64,000 nt of DNA from Pontiellaceae bacterium B12227. Its GTDB lineage: Bacteria > Verrucomicrobiota > Kiritimatiellia > Kiritimatiellales > Pontiellaceae. The notes beneath the pieces were generated by a model. It was not told the origin of the DNA and did no database searches. It was given only the letters and a program-made list of their open reading frames with translations. The translations under genes and the position numbers were made by a program. The DNA is taken from contig JAROAZ010000013.1 of NCBI GenBank assembly GCA_029432775.1, positions 1 to 64,000 on the forward strand. The letters run 5' to 3'. This document shows, in pieces, positions 17,186 through 26,873 of the stretch. Numbering within the stretch: the first letter of the stretch is position 1; each line of letters opens with the position of its first letter.

Positions 17186-18001
17186 TTACAGCATGAAACG
17201 ACGGCGGATGAACAATATGCCCCCGCCAAAAGCAGCGATCAAACCAAGTGTGGCCGGCTCCGGAATCGTTTGAACGAAGAAATTGTCCACCGAAACACCT
17301 CCCATATCGTCAGTCCGCCCTGCCCCTCGTAACTGCAGGAATACATCGGTGTCGGCATAGAGCACCGAATTTGTAACCGCATAGGTATATTCAGTGCCAC
17401 CACTCAGCCAGTTTTTCACAGAAAACACACCGACATCGGTAGTTTTTGTAATGGCCGTGTTCAGTGTGACATAGGTATCCGCTTCAGTAAGAATTCCTGA
17501 ATCATCATTACCAACCGTCGCTGCGGGATCTATCAGCTCGAGCGAATAGTTTGCACCGCCATCACCTTCCCACTTAACACCGGCGAGCACATTTCCGCCA
17601 GACGCATCGGAAAGCCCCATTTGCAGCATATCCCGATTCGCATTCTGATTTTGGAAGGAAGCAAACTTCACCACGGCCGACATGGTCACCGTCTCCCCGG
17701 CCAGCAGGTTTTCCGCACCCAACGGATTTGCTTTGAGCCAACCCGCGCGAATTAACGCCTGTCCGGTAGTTGCGGTCACATTCGTCATGCCCCAGCCCGC
17801 CTGAGCTCCCCAACTGGAGCTATTTCTCAGCTGACCATCATCCGCGGAAAAGCTTCCAGGAATTGTAGCGCTCTCTGTCCACGAGGTAGTATTGCTCCAC
17901 GCTGGATCACTTGTGCTGGAAAAATCCGAGGAATAGTTCCACCCCGCCAAAGCGCTTCCCGCACACAACATAGACGCTATGGTTATCTTTGTTTTTTTCA
18001 T
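17186..18001 (-). CDS. PEP-CTERM sorting-domain protein
   Basis: Exported 271-residue surface or extracellular protein. ATG at 18001 follows AAAAAGGAAAAA. A signal peptide (MKKTKITIASMLCAGSALA) is followed by a Ser/Thr/Trp-rich beta region (about 20-245) without a recognised enzyme motif; it looks like a lectin-fold jelly roll. The C terminus has the complete exosortase signal: IPEPATLG, a hydrophobic stretch LIAAFGGGILFI and an arginine cluster RRRF. The family is known to be processed by an EpsH/XrtA-type exosortase and linked to exopolysaccharide; no exosortase lies in this window. It has its own terminator at 17116-17150. It is followed upstream by a much larger surface-type protein with similar low-complexity composition. 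Confidence 0.9.
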   Translation of the reverse strand: MKKTKITIASMLCAGSALAGWNYSSDFSSTSDPAWSNTTSWTESATIPGSFSADDGQLRNSSSWGAQAGWGMTNVTATTGQALIRAGWLKANPLGAENLLAGETVTMSAVVKFASFQNQNANRDMLQMGLSDASGGNVLAGVKWEGDGGANYSLELIDPAATVGNDDSGILTEADTYVTLNTAITKTTDVGVFSVKNWLSGGTEYTYAVTNSVLYADTDVFLQLRGAGRTDDMGGVSVDNFFVQTIPEPATLGLIAAFGGGILFIRRRFML

Positions 18002-18049
18002 TTTTTCCTTTTTGTATTTTATTTTATAAATCTGCGCCCGGATGTGGGT

Positions 18050-18103
18050 CGCCCTGCGAAAGGCAAGATGAAAGAGGAGCCCCGCGCCTCGCGGCGCAGG
18101 GCG
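18050..18103. repeat. multi-stem palindromic intergenic repeat
   Basis: Outer stem CGCCCTGCG (18050-18058) pairs with CGCAGGGCG (18095-18103). An inner hairpin CCGCG-CCT-CGCGG occupies 18082-18094, and a weaker GGC/GCC stem (18062-18081) completes a three-way junction. It lies between the PEP-CTERM gene start (18001) and the stop of the large FnIII protein (18113). It may act as mRNA processing or terminator structure; design resembles the 6086 and 35468 elements. Confidence 0.6.
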
Positions 18104-18112
18104 CGGCGAGCC

Positions 18113-21100
18113 TTAGAGTTGATTCACCTTCAGGTCGATGAACTTGGCCGCAATGTCGACCGGGATAAAGTTCGTGTATTCAACCGTATAGTAATCCACA
18201 TAGTTGGTTCCGATGGTTTCCATACCGGCATCAATATCCCAGTTGTCGACAAACGTCAGATTGTCCGAGGTTTCGAGCGAATAACCGATTCCGGGTTCCG
18301 GATCGCGCAGCTCCACATGCGTCACAATGAATCCATCGGTACCCATGTAGTTCGCCCGGGTGAATTCCGGCAGAGTGCCCACATCGTTCGGATCTTCCGG
18401 GTTTCCACCGAAGGCGTATTCCTTGAGATTGCTCAGGGCATCGCCATCGGTGTTTTCCGTCAGGTTGCTGACGCCGGCATACTGGTTCATCCAGTATTCG
18501 GTGGAAGGAATGGAACCGCTGGTATTGTAGATCAACTGATATGGCTTCCATTTTGTGATCCCTTCACAGAAGAAACCAATGGCATCCACTTGGGTAAAGC
18601 TGTCATTGTTGCTGCTGTCGAAGGATACTGGATCGACCATCAAGGTGCCTGGAATCACCGCCAGCACAGCCCAGTTATCATCATACAGGTTGGCAATCGT
18701 GGTTGCATCCGGGAGCTCGTTCCTTCCGTCGCCCAGGAACGTTTCACTGACATACCAAGTGCCGTTGTTGCGGATCGCAACACGTTGCTTTTTCGTTTCC
18801 GGTTGGATGATCTGGTTGGCGATCGTAACGGTATGCGTATCAACCGTCAGGTCAATGCTCGCCTTTGGCTCAGCAAAATCAGTCGACTTCACATACCATA
18901 ATGCCTGTCCAACCGTCCCTGCTGTTGTGAACTCGAAATGATCGCTTTGCGTGCCATTGATCACCTGAGTGCCTCCCTGCCGAATCCTGTAGCCCGTCGT
19001 ACCCTTTGCGCTGGTAATGTCAGGCTCGATGGAATTAACCTGTGAAAGGCCGTACATCGTCGGTCCGTTCCAATTGGAATACCTGGCTGTTGAAACAAAC
19101 GCGGTAGAAGAATAATCAATGTAGGTGACCGAATTGGCCACATTGGTCTGCAAACCGGTGGTTTGATCCATGTTGATCGACCCGCTGATCAGTGTGGAGT
19201 CAGAACCGAACCCATCAATATCAACCTGCGCAATCAGGGCTTCGGGAGTCCCCGGCACTTCGATAGAATCTGCAGTTCCGGTATCAAAGTTTGCACGAAC
19301 AGTGTAATAGCTTGTTACCCCATTGAAACGGGGCGTATCCAGAACGGTTGCATCTACTACATTGGCAACCAGAACCTGGCTTCCCGCAGCTGTTTCCGCC
19401 ATGAGGAGGTCATAGCTGTTTGCTTCCAGCGTTGCATCCCAACTAACCATTACACTGCGGTCTCCCCCTACCGTTGCTACACCTGTCGGTGCCGAAGCAA
19501 CCGGCAGACTGTCCGTTACCGCCAGCGACAGGTTGTGCAGCACTACATCCGCTTTATTTGTCAGCGTGCCATTTGTTTTCCAGGCATTCTTGTACTGTCC
19601 CATGGTGAATTTAACAGACGGGCTCGCATACAGATTTTCGAGCGTATCGGTCGTGAACGCCAGACTGGCATTCGTTGCCGCTGGCGCAGTGGCCCCCGAT
19701 GAGGTCAACGTGGCCGTGGCCTGATAAACATCATCATCACGCGTTTTACGAATGCTCCAATCCAACGTGATCGTATCCGTGATCAAATCAGCAACAGAAA
19801 CGCCATCGGCTTCTTCGTCTTCCGGATCCCAGCCCACATTTTCGCGCTGAAGTTGTGCCAGACGAGTGTCAGCTGTAGAATTTTCGGTGGAAAAGAGAAT
19901 GGCCAGATTGCCGTCGGCAACCAACCGAAGACTCATCAGGGCCTGATTTCCGCTGTAAAGATTGTGCGCATCATCCTGAGACTCCGGACGGGTCACACCC
20001 AAAGTGAAAATATCTGCATTCAGGAGGGTAGCCACACTACTTCCCGGAGCGGTGTATGCCTGGACCTGGAAGTCGATTGAACCTTCCCAGGTATCATCTT
20101 CTTCATTGTCCATCAGGCGATCCAGGTAGACCGCATTACTCAGATTGGTCTCATTGATAAATCCATTACCCATGGTAGATGCCTGACCATCAGCCGGTGC
20201 AGCATTGATGATATTGAAAGCATTAGCTGTCGTATATGCAGCGGCCTTCCAGCCGGACGATCCCAGTTGACCAGCCAGGTCACCATTTGCATAGCCGTCT
20301 GTGGTGGTAAAGCCATGATCAATCACACTGCCATTGAAAATGGCAACCGGTGTGGCAGAAACTTCGAGCGAATTGGTTGAATTGCTGAATCCCGGGAAAA
20401 CACTCTGAACGACATAAAAATATTCAGTGTCGTTTGCAAGGCCTTCATCTACCACGCTCAATTCGGTCACATTTGTAAATGCAGTGGTATAACCGCCACT
20501 GGAAGTGGCCCGGAACACATCATAACTGTCTGCATCCGGCACCGTTTCCCAGCTGACAGTCACCTGTGAATCGTATGCGACAGCACCAAGATTTTCAGGA
20601 GCGGTCAGCGCCGGGGATACGATGGATTTAACGACCGTCAGATCGTTGATATCGATATCGAGCAGGCCATTTCCATTCACTGCATACTGAGTGGCCCATG
20701 CCGCTGTATGACGTCCCATTGCAAGCTGGGGAGCTGAGGATGCATATACCGCTGCGGATTTATCTTTTCCTGCGGTTGAGACCACTTTGCCTCCAAGACC
20801 ATTCGTGCGAATGTCATCGATCCATACGCCGGTCGAGAGGTTGGAAACACTGCCCCAGCCGGAATAGACTCCATCTGTTGATTTGCGGATGGTCCAGCTC
20901 AAGCGAAGCTCATCGGACTGGCAGTCGCCCGTCTGGGGGTTCATACCCAAAAGCACGGCGGGTTCTGCATAGGTGGTCGCATCAGACGGGGTCTGGAAGA
21001 TACGCAGGTCTGCATCTGCCTCAGTCTGAAGCTGCATGTCCAAACGATTGTTGGCGCGGTAGCGCAGGAACATGACCACATCATTCTGGTCAAACTGGCT

Positions 21101-21532
21101 CAAACCGTTGGTAGTGGATGAAGTCAGCCCGATCGCAAAAAAGTTGGCATTCGGGAGTGATCCGGCAGCGTAGGTTCCGGCCGGAATGCTGAAATTAAAA
21201 TCCATCGTTCCGGTCCACTCGCTGTAGAGCTCGTTGCCGGCAGATGGTTCATCCAGATAGACATAACTGGCATTGGTTTCCATCAGAAAGGCCGTATCGC
21301 TGGCAGCATCGTTTGCAACCCAGCTGCTATTATCCACACTGAACGTAACGCCGCTTAACTGGTTAGACACAACGGGTACGCCATTAGTGTCATAATTCAG
21401 CAACTGGGTCCAGTTTGCCTGACCTGCCAGATCGCCGGGAGTGTAGCTACCTGCGCCGCTGTCGAATAATTGCCCCTGTGCCGCCCAGGCAAAGCCTGCA
21501 GTCAGCATTAAGGATAGGGTTTGCTTCCTCAT
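18113..21532 (-). CDS. large secreted FnIII-containing protein
   Basis: A 1139-residue exported protein of unknown function. The ATG at 21532, preceded by GAGGAG, starts the signal peptide (MRKQTLSLMLTAGFAWAAQG); the open frame reaches 21574 without a better ribosome site. The body alternates lectin-like beta-sandwich regions (about 20-290 and 385-660) with two fibronectin-III-like modules (VTVSWETVPDADSYDVFRAT; VMVSWDATLEANSYDLLMAE). A further beta region follows, and then a segment NTDGDALSNLKEYAFGGNP like the calcium-type repeats that often precede C-terminal modules in PVC surface proteins. No PEP-CTERM tail is present although its neighbour has one. Repeated internal phrases (GSSVATLLNADIFTLGV and related SLPNANFFAIGL) show internal duplication. 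It contains no dispersed palindrome over 3.4 kb. Confidence 0.65.
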   Translation of the reverse strand: MRKQTLSLMLTAGFAWAAQGQLFDSGAGSYTPGDLAGQANWTQLLNYDTNGVPVVSNQLSGVTFSVDNSSWVANDAASDTAFLMETNASYVYLDEPSAGNELYSEWTGTMDFNFSIPAGTYAAGSLPNANFFAIGLTSSTTNGLSQFDQNDVVMFLRYRANNRLDMQLQTEADADLRIFQTPSDATTYAEPAVLLGMNPQTGDCQSDELRLSWTIRKSTDGVYSGWGSVSNLSTGVWIDDIRTNGLGGKVVSTAGKDKSAAVYASSAPQLAMGRHTAAWATQYAVNGNGLLDIDINDLTVVKSIVSPALTAPENLGAVAYDSQVTVSWETVPDADSYDVFRATSSGGYTTAFTNVTELSVVDEGLANDTEYFYVVQSVFPGFSNSTNSLEVSATPVAIFNGSVIDHGFTTTDGYANGDLAGQLGSSGWKAAAYTTANAFNIINAAPADGQASTMGNGFINETNLSNAVYLDRLMDNEEDDTWEGSIDFQVQAYTAPGSSVATLLNADIFTLGVTRPESQDDAHNLYSGNQALMSLRLVADGNLAILFSTENSTADTRLAQLQRENVGWDPEDEEADGVSVADLITDTITLDWSIRKTRDDDVYQATATLTSSGATAPAATNASLAFTTDTLENLYASPSVKFTMGQYKNAWKTNGTLTNKADVVLHNLSLAVTDSLPVASAPTGVATVGGDRSVMVSWDATLEANSYDLLMAETAAGSQVLVANVVDATVLDTPRFNGVTSYYTVRANFDTGTADSIEVPGTPEALIAQVDIDGFGSDSTLISGSINMDQTTGLQTNVANSVTYIDYSSTAFVSTARYSNWNGPTMYGLSQVNSIEPDITSAKGTTGYRIRQGGTQVINGTQSDHFEFTTAGTVGQALWYVKSTDFAEPKASIDLTVDTHTVTIANQIIQPETKKQRVAIRNNGTWYVSETFLGDGRNELPDATTIANLYDDNWAVLAVIPGTLMVDPVSFDSSNNDSFTQVDAIGFFCEGITKWKPYQLIYNTSGSIPSTEYWMNQYAGVSNLTENTDGDALSNLKEYAFGGNPEDPNDVGTLPEFTRANYMGTDGFIVTHVELRDPEPGIGYSLETSDNLTFVDNWDIDAGMETIGTNYVDYYTVEYTNFIPVDIAAKFIDLKVNQL

Positions 21533-21723
21533 CTTGATTCTCCTCGTTGAGCTGTCGCGCCTCGCCGGTTTCATTCGGCCGAGTCCTTACGTGACAGTTA
21601 ACATGAGGAGATATAGCAGAGAATATGAGAACGCCTACCTATCCATAAGATAGATCCGCAACCGGATATTCACCGGGCGACACGATCCCGAAAATAATAC
21701 GCATTACGCCTGAATGGATGTAG

Positions 21724-22356
21724 TTATGCATCAACATGTATAATTCCACGCTTGAATGCATGCACCACAGCCTGCGTTCGGTCGGCCGCTTTCAGTTTTT
21801 CGCGCAGATTAATAATGTGAAGCTTAACAGTGGGTAGACTGATCCCCAGTTCTTCAACAATCTCTTTATTGCTGCACCCGCCTGCAAGAAGTTTGAGCAC
21901 TTCCATTTCGCGCGGAGTCAGATCATCCTTGCCGCTTCGCTCTTCCAGCTTCGCGGCAATACTGGCCGGGAAATAGGTTCCACCGGCAGCCACTTCCTGC
22001 ACCGCCTCCAGCACCTCTTCCACCTCACCGGCCTTTTTGGTGAGATACCCTTTCACCCCGGCCTGAACGGCCTTCCAGATATCTTCTTCGGAATCGAAGA
22101 CCGAAAGCAGAACAATTTTGGTTTCCGGAAACTCGGCCAGAATATTTTTAGTGCATTCAACCCCGTTATCGCCCGGCATCTGATAATCCATGGTCACCAC
22201 ATCGGGCTTCAGTTTTCGAACCAGCTCCAGCGCCTCAACCGCATTGGCCGCCTGCCCGACCGGCTCCAGCCCCGGTTCAATTTTAAACGTTTCCGTTAAA
22301 CCCAGGCGCAACAGCGCATTATCGTCCACGACCAGAACTCTTGTACACTCCGCCAT
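21724..22356 (-). CDS. NarL/FixJ-type response regulator
   Basis: Cytoplasmic two-component response regulator of about 211 residues. The ATG at 22356 is chosen because VLVVDDN follows directly; it sits 2 bases after the TAG of the kinase gene, so the two are translationally coupled. The receiver domain (about 5-120) has the acidic pocket in VVDDN, the phospho-acceptor Asp57 in [10 protein letters not shown], and a conserved lysine in GYLTKKAG. The C-terminal LuxR-type helix-turn-helix (about 148-205) reads [21 protein letters not shown] and [13 protein letters not shown]. It is predicted to be phosphorylated by the kinase upstream and to bind promoters. Likely targets are nearby polysaccharide genes, but no site is identified. 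Confidence 0.95.
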   Translation of the reverse strand: MAECTRVLVVDDNALLRLGLTETFKIEPGLEPVGQAANAVEALELVRKLKPDVVTMDYQMPGDNGVECTKNILAEFPETKIVLLSVFDSEEDIWKAVQAGVKGYLTKKAGEVEEVLEAVQEVAAGGTYFPASIAAKLEERSGKDDLTPREMEVLKLLAGGCSNKEIVEELGISLPTVKLHIINLREKLKAADRTQAVVHAFKRGIIHVDA

Positions 22357-22358
22357 AT

Positions 22359-24575
22359 CTATGCCAGCTCCCATTCCGCTGTTGAAGTTATACTGATATT
22401 CACACATGTTCCTGCTCCCGGTCGACTCTTGATCTCAATAGATCCTTTGAGCTGATTCACCCGCTCCCGCATGCCCTGCAGGCCGAAGTGTCCAACTTTC
22501 GGAACAGATGATGTATCGAACCCGAGCCCGTTGTCCATTATCCGAAGGGATAGTCCGGAACCGGTATACTTCAGCAACACGTCCATTTCATCCGGCTCGG
22601 CATGTTTCGATGCATTCGAAACGGCCTCTTTAATAATCAGCAACAGGTTTCGCTCCGCCGCCTGGTTGAGTTTCCGGATTTCGCCTTCCACCCGGATCTT
22701 CAGCTCCGCCCCGCAGGCCTGCGCCAAAGGCTGCAGGGTTTCTTTTAATGCATCAACCAGATCAAGGCGTTCGAGAATACCGCCGCGCAGATCCATGATA
22801 GAGGTTCTCGACTCATGGCTGCAATGCGTCAGCATACCCTGCACCACCTCGATTGCATGCTGGTTCCGCCGGGCATCTTCCACAACCTCCTGCTCGGCTT
22901 TTTCCAAATGATCCTTCAGCGCACGGTTCTTATCTCCAAATTGTTCAATGGATGTATGAATGGAGGCCAAACGTTTTTCCCGATTGAGTTCAAGCACCCG
23001 TTGGGCACCGCGCAGCTGAATCGCCATCCCGGCCAGCCCCTGCTCCAGATTATCGTGCAGCTCCCGCGCAATCCGCTGACGCTCTTCGGAAATGGTCTCG
23101 CGTTCCACCTGATCCGCAATAATCCCGGTTTGCTTTTCCACCGTGCGGCGCAAAAGGATCACCCAGAACGAAATGGCAACCAGCAGGCCCAGTCCGATGC
23201 CGAGCACCCATAACAACCGGGCGGCAGTCCACCATGGGGCCGCTTTGAGCAGCAAGAGATCATCCCCCGAACGCACCTGAATCCAGAACCAGTCCACATA
23301 GAGCCGCCATGGACGCTCCTGACTACGCGTCAGGTTGCAGATGCCCTGCACTCGAAAAACCGCACCGGGCTTCAGCTCTTCCCCGAGATGAACATCATGC
23401 GGCACTTTGGCTTCGAACAGATAGCCACCCTGCCGGCACAACAGCGTCTTTTCCTTATGTCCGGTGGTCAGGCCGAACGACTCCGAGATATCAATCAGCT
23501 CGGCCTCCAGCTCCACCAGTTCATAGTTAAAATGGGAATCCGGATGAAAGTCCCATAGGTTACGCAAGTCCTCATTGAGCGTCATCCGGACCGGTTGCGG
23601 CGGCAGTTCCGTCCGTTTGATCAGGCGAACCTCCCGTGCGGCAAAATCCGGGCTGATGGGCTGCGGCAGCACCACGCCTTCCACCTCCACCTCATCGCCG
23701 ACAATGACTTCCGCTCCGCTCCGCATCGCCACTTTGATGCATGCCTCTTCCCCGCGCAGATACATATACTGCCCCTGCACATAGGTCACAATACCCCGGG
23801 TGGCCTTGGCCAGCCGGTGGTGGGCATCGCCACTGCGGAGCAGCTCATGGATCGGTGTAACAGAAACACCGCCGCGCGGCCGGTAATCATCGATCAGTTC
23901 AAATACAGCTGCACTGCTCACAAAAAACGTTCGACCAACCACCTGTCGGTGCAGATTAAACTGTGTTCCCGCTATAGCAGTGAACTTGACCCGGCTGAAC
24001 ATCAGCTCATCGATTTTCTGTTCCGACTCCTCGCTCCAGGGAAGCTGAACCACCATAGGGATACTGTTGACCATGACCTCCAACGTAATACTTTTTCCGG
24101 GACCTCCCTCGAACTGGATCTGCTTTGAAAGAATCCGGCCGGCCACCCAGACCCAGTCGCAGTCGATCTGGGCGGAATAGAGCTCAAACGCAAAAAACGG
24201 ACGCGCTTCGGGCAGCGGCTCCTTCCCTACCGGTTCAATATGGTCCGCCGATATAGAGGCCGAAAAAAGGCCACGATCGGTTTTACCGCGCACCTGCACC
24301 ACATCACCGACTGTAAACTCGGCGAGAGCGCCGGCCGCCCCCGTTTTGTGCACATAGATCCCCTCCCCGTTCTGATAGAGGAAAAGGCCGTTACCCGTGG
24401 GATGCACCCAGAGCACCTGCCCTTCAACCAGCACAGGCAGCTGCAGCGCGGCCTGCTCCGGTTTCATTTCCCGGAGAATCGATATTTCAGCAATCGGTTG
24501 CTGCGCAAATGCGGTTGCAGTCAACATGCAACACAGCAGCAATAAGTTCCGGCTAATATCTCTGTTCCTTCGCAT
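22359..24575 (-). CDS. membrane sensor histidine kinase (HisKA_3 type) with OB-like sensor region
   Basis: Two-component sensor of 738 residues. A signal or anchor segment (about 8-25) leads to a long extracytoplasmic region (about 26-445). This region has OB-fold-like blocks such as [33 protein letters not shown] and [15 protein letters not shown], which suggest ligand binding. One transmembrane segment ([22 protein letters not shown]) is at about 452-473. The HisKA_3 dimerisation domain carries His507 in [10 protein letters not shown]. The ATPase domain shows [17 protein letters not shown] (N box), DNGLGFD (G1) and [12 protein letters not shown] (G2). It is coupled to the LuxR-type regulator downstream. 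A dispersed palindrome (24604) lies 29 bp upstream of its ATG. What it senses is unknown; a periplasmic glycan is plausible. Confidence 0.92.
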   Translation of the reverse strand: MRRNRDISRNLLLLCCMLTATAFAQQPIAEISILREMKPEQAALQLPVLVEGQVLWVHPTGNGLFLYQNGEGIYVHKTGAAGALAEFTVGDVVQVRGKTDRGLFSASISADHIEPVGKEPLPEARPFFAFELYSAQIDCDWVWVAGRILSKQIQFEGGPGKSITLEVMVNSIPMVVQLPWSEESEQKIDELMFSRVKFTAIAGTQFNLHRQVVGRTFFVSSAAVFELIDDYRPRGGVSVTPIHELLRSGDAHHRLAKATRGIVTYVQGQYMYLRGEEACIKVAMRSGAEVIVGDEVEVEGVVLPQPISPDFAAREVRLIKRTELPPQPVRMTLNEDLRNLWDFHPDSHFNYELVELEAELIDISESFGLTTGHKEKTLLCRQGGYLFEAKVPHDVHLGEELKPGAVFRVQGICNLTRSQERPWRLYVDWFWIQVRSGDDLLLLKAAPWWTAARLLWVLGIGLGLLVAISFWVILLRRTVEKQTGIIADQVERETISEERQRIARELHDNLEQGLAGMAIQLRGAQRVLELNREKRLASIHTSIEQFGDKNRALKDHLEKAEQEVVEDARRNQHAIEVVQGMLTHCSHESRTSIMDLRGGILERLDLVDALKETLQPLAQACGAELKIRVEGEIRKLNQAAERNLLLIIKEAVSNASKHAEPDEMDVLLKYTGSGLSLRIMDNGLGFDTSSVPKVGHFGLQGMRERVNQLKGSIEIKSRPGAGTCVNISITSTAEWELA

Positions 24576-24603
24576 TTCGAAAACCTAACGCGTTGCCGCT
24601 TCT

Positions 24604-24620
24604 TTTCCAAGCATTGGAAA
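24604..24620. repeat. dispersed palindrome, intergenic copy
   Basis: TTTCCAAGCATTGGAAA, perfect 7-bp arms, 29 bp upstream of the histidine kinase ATG (24575). Confidence 0.95.
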
Positions 24621-24646
24621 CCATTGCTCCCGGGGATGGCACACCA

Positions 24647-26710
24647 TCATTTCACCATGGCGGCGCGAATGACCACACTGCCGACAGAACCGTCATCTCC
24701 ATCCGGGAAGGATATGTTGATGATGTTGGAGGATTTCAGAATGTCCGGATCGAGGTAGATCAACTCGGTGGTGGCATATTCCTTGTCCGCATAACGCTCC
24801 TGTGCATCCGCGACCGGCACATCGAGTGTTTTACCATTCAGTGTAATGACCGGCTTGCGGCTCGCATCGGGCGAACGGGTGTAGGCCACCCGCAGCTGAG
24901 CATATTCAATGTTTCCAATGGTTGGAATTTTGATTTTAAATTCCGCCTCAGCCATTGGAACGGCGACCTTATCGCCATAGCAGACTACTTCGTTCACTTT
25001 GCGTTTCGGTTTATAGCCCTCGCCCAGATCAGCCACAATCATGGCCGATTCGCGACCGGCAATTTCGAGCACGTCCGGCGTAACGATTTTTTCTTCGACA
25101 TAAGACATGGTGAAATCTTCATTCCGGCCCAGACGCCGAACCTCCATGGAGCCCGCCTCCATGCCGTAGAGGTCGATCGACTGCGGCCCGAAGCTCTGGT
25201 TGTTGATCGCCAGGTAGAGTTTCTTCCCGTCCGTAAAGGCGCGGGTCTGTAAATCGGGGTCGCTGCAGAGCGCCTTCACACGATGTCCGTCCAGACCGCG
25301 GAAAAAGCGGTAGAAGTTCAACGTATCCTGCTCCACCCATTCCGTTTTATCGCTGTAGTCTTTGGGAATATAGAGCTGCGCATAATATTTCGGGCCCCAG
25401 CTCCAGGTGGTCGGCAGAATAAAGGGCACCGCTTTCTGCACGGTGTGCGGGTGGTCGATGAATGCCATCGTGTTTGCAATGATACTGCTCACGTGACCGA
25501 AGCTCACAATAGAGCGCTTTTTCAGTTCAATGTCCCACGAATCATGATCCGCATTCGGATAAGCGTTGCTCAGGATTCCGGCCGCCACCCACTCACCGTC
25601 AAAGTCGCCCTTCGGCGCTTCGCCGTTATAGCCGCCCTGCTCGCTGATCACGATCGGGGTTTCTTTGCCGAAGGTGTTCATCGTGTAGTTCGGCACCAGA
25701 TCCAGCGTGCCTTCCAGCGGCAGGCCCGACTGCATACGCCCTTTGTATTCGCCGTCGCGCCAGCGCAGATAGTCGTAGACGTGATAGGAATAGAAATCCA
25801 TCCGGCCTTCCGTGGCATCGATAAACTGCTTCAGCCCGTTAAAGCTTTTATAGTTGCTGCGGTAGAAATAGCAGACCGGGGAGCAGAGCCCGCCGACCTT
25901 CACCTCCGGCGTCGCCTTATGAACCATCTCCAGGGTCTTCAGATGCCAATCGGCCAAATGCTGCGTCTTGGGAAACGACCAGTGCGGTTCGTTTACCGGT
26001 TCGTAGTAGCGAGGCCGGTCGTAGTCGGTATAATTATATTTCAGTACAGCCGCCGCCAGCAGCGCCGCCGCCTCGATGTTTTCCGGAAGATACTGCGCAT
26101 GATGCGGATCCGTTTCGCACTCGGGCGTCGTGAACCGGCCCATGTATTCCGGATAGGCATTGTGCGCCCCGTGCATCGCCACATCAAAGTTCGGACCGAA
26201 ATCCTTCTTCATTTTTTCCGAAGGCTCTTTCGCCGGATTTTTTATCAGCGGGGAAAGATCGGCAAAGCCGGGGCGTTTCGGATCTTCCTGCAGTTTGGTT
26301 GCCGGATATTTAACCAGTCCCAGCGAACGCCCGAAATGAATCCCCAGCTCATGCACCAGATAGTCATATTTATCCTCCGGCATGCGTTTATCGAAATTAC
26401 CACCGCCGTCAGCCACGGAAAAATAGCGCGTACGTTCTACCTTGGAAACGCCCTGAATTTCGCGAATCGTTTCCGGCTCCACCACCATGTACGGTTTGTT
26501 CCAATCGATGGGGCGCGACGCTTTGGTTTCAGGAAAGGCGGCAACCGGATCAACCGCTTTTAGAACCGGCTTTTCGACGCGGGCCGGCGCTTCCACCTGC
26601 TCCTGATCCTTTTGTTGCTTTTTTACAACAGGAACCGACGCCGGTTCCTGAGAACAGCCAGCTAAAAGTGCGGAAACGCAGAGTCCCGCCCAAAACATCT
26701 TTGTCTTCAT
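24647..26710 (-). CDS. GH86-like (agarase/porphyranase-type) lipoprotein
   Basis: Probable clan GH-A glycosidase of 687 residues, most like GH86 beta-agarase/beta-porphyranase; family assigned from motifs, not a search. ATG at 26710 begins a lipoprotein signal with lipobox LLAGC (Cys19), so the enzyme is membrane-anchored. A charged linker (about 20-60) precedes the TIM barrel. The likely acid/base is Glu241 in YYEPVNEPHW and the likely nucleophile is Glu357 in IVISEQGGY, both within expected spacing for a retaining enzyme. Two beta-rich C-terminal domains follow (about 480-687), one containing IPTIGNIEY, encoded by a dispersed palindrome. A related protein at 31299 lacks the acid/base. The substrate is probably a sulfated or neutral galactan, which fits the nearby sulfatases. 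Confidence 0.75.
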   Translation of the reverse strand: MKTKMFWAGLCVSALLAGCSQEPASVPVVKKQQKDQEQVEAPARVEKPVLKAVDPVAAFPETKASRPIDWNKPYMVVEPETIREIQGVSKVERTRYFSVADGGGNFDKRMPEDKYDYLVHELGIHFGRSLGLVKYPATKLQEDPKRPGFADLSPLIKNPAKEPSEKMKKDFGPNFDVAMHGAHNAYPEYMGRFTTPECETDPHHAQYLPENIEAAALLAAAVLKYNYTDYDRPRYYEPVNEPHWSFPKTQHLADWHLKTLEMVHKATPEVKVGGLCSPVCYFYRSNYKSFNGLKQFIDATEGRMDFYSYHVYDYLRWRDGEYKGRMQSGLPLEGTLDLVPNYTMNTFGKETPIVISEQGGYNGEAPKGDFDGEWVAAGILSNAYPNADHDSWDIELKKRSIVSFGHVSSIIANTMAFIDHPHTVQKAVPFILPTTWSWGPKYYAQLYIPKDYSDKTEWVEQDTLNFYRFFRGLDGHRVKALCSDPDLQTRAFTDGKKLYLAINNQSFGPQSIDLYGMEAGSMEVRRLGRNEDFTMSYVEEKIVTPDVLEIAGRESAMIVADLGEGYKPKRKVNEVVCYGDKVAVPMAEAEFKIKIPTIGNIEYAQLRVAYTRSPDASRKPVITLNGKTLDVPVADAQERYADKEYATTELIYLDPDILKSSNIINISFPDGDDGSVGSVVIRAAMVK
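24912..24928. repeat. dispersed palindrome, coding copy
   Basis: TTTCCAATGGTTGGAAT in the C-terminal domain of the GH86-like lipoprotein; reads PTIGN. Confidence 0.9.
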
Positions 26711-26873
26711 GAATAAAAATCCCATTATGTGAACCTAAACATTTAGACAAAGAACGCCGCCAAAGCAATAAAAGGACAGCTTGAATCCACTTCGTTCTCC
26801 GCCCGGAAATCAGACCGAATAATTACGCCGAAACCCCGGCCCGTTTCTTAGCCGCCTAGGACGATGGCCCGGC

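Noticed and set aside
19069..19081. TTCCAATTGGAA in the large FnIII gene
   Set aside because: The arms match but there is no 3-base centre, so it is a different, shorter palindrome and not counted.
21546..21590. Nested stems (CTGTC/GACAG around CTCGCCG/CGGCCGAG) upstream of the FnIII gene
   Set aside because: Pairing is interrupted and the stems are short; too weak to call as a repeat element.
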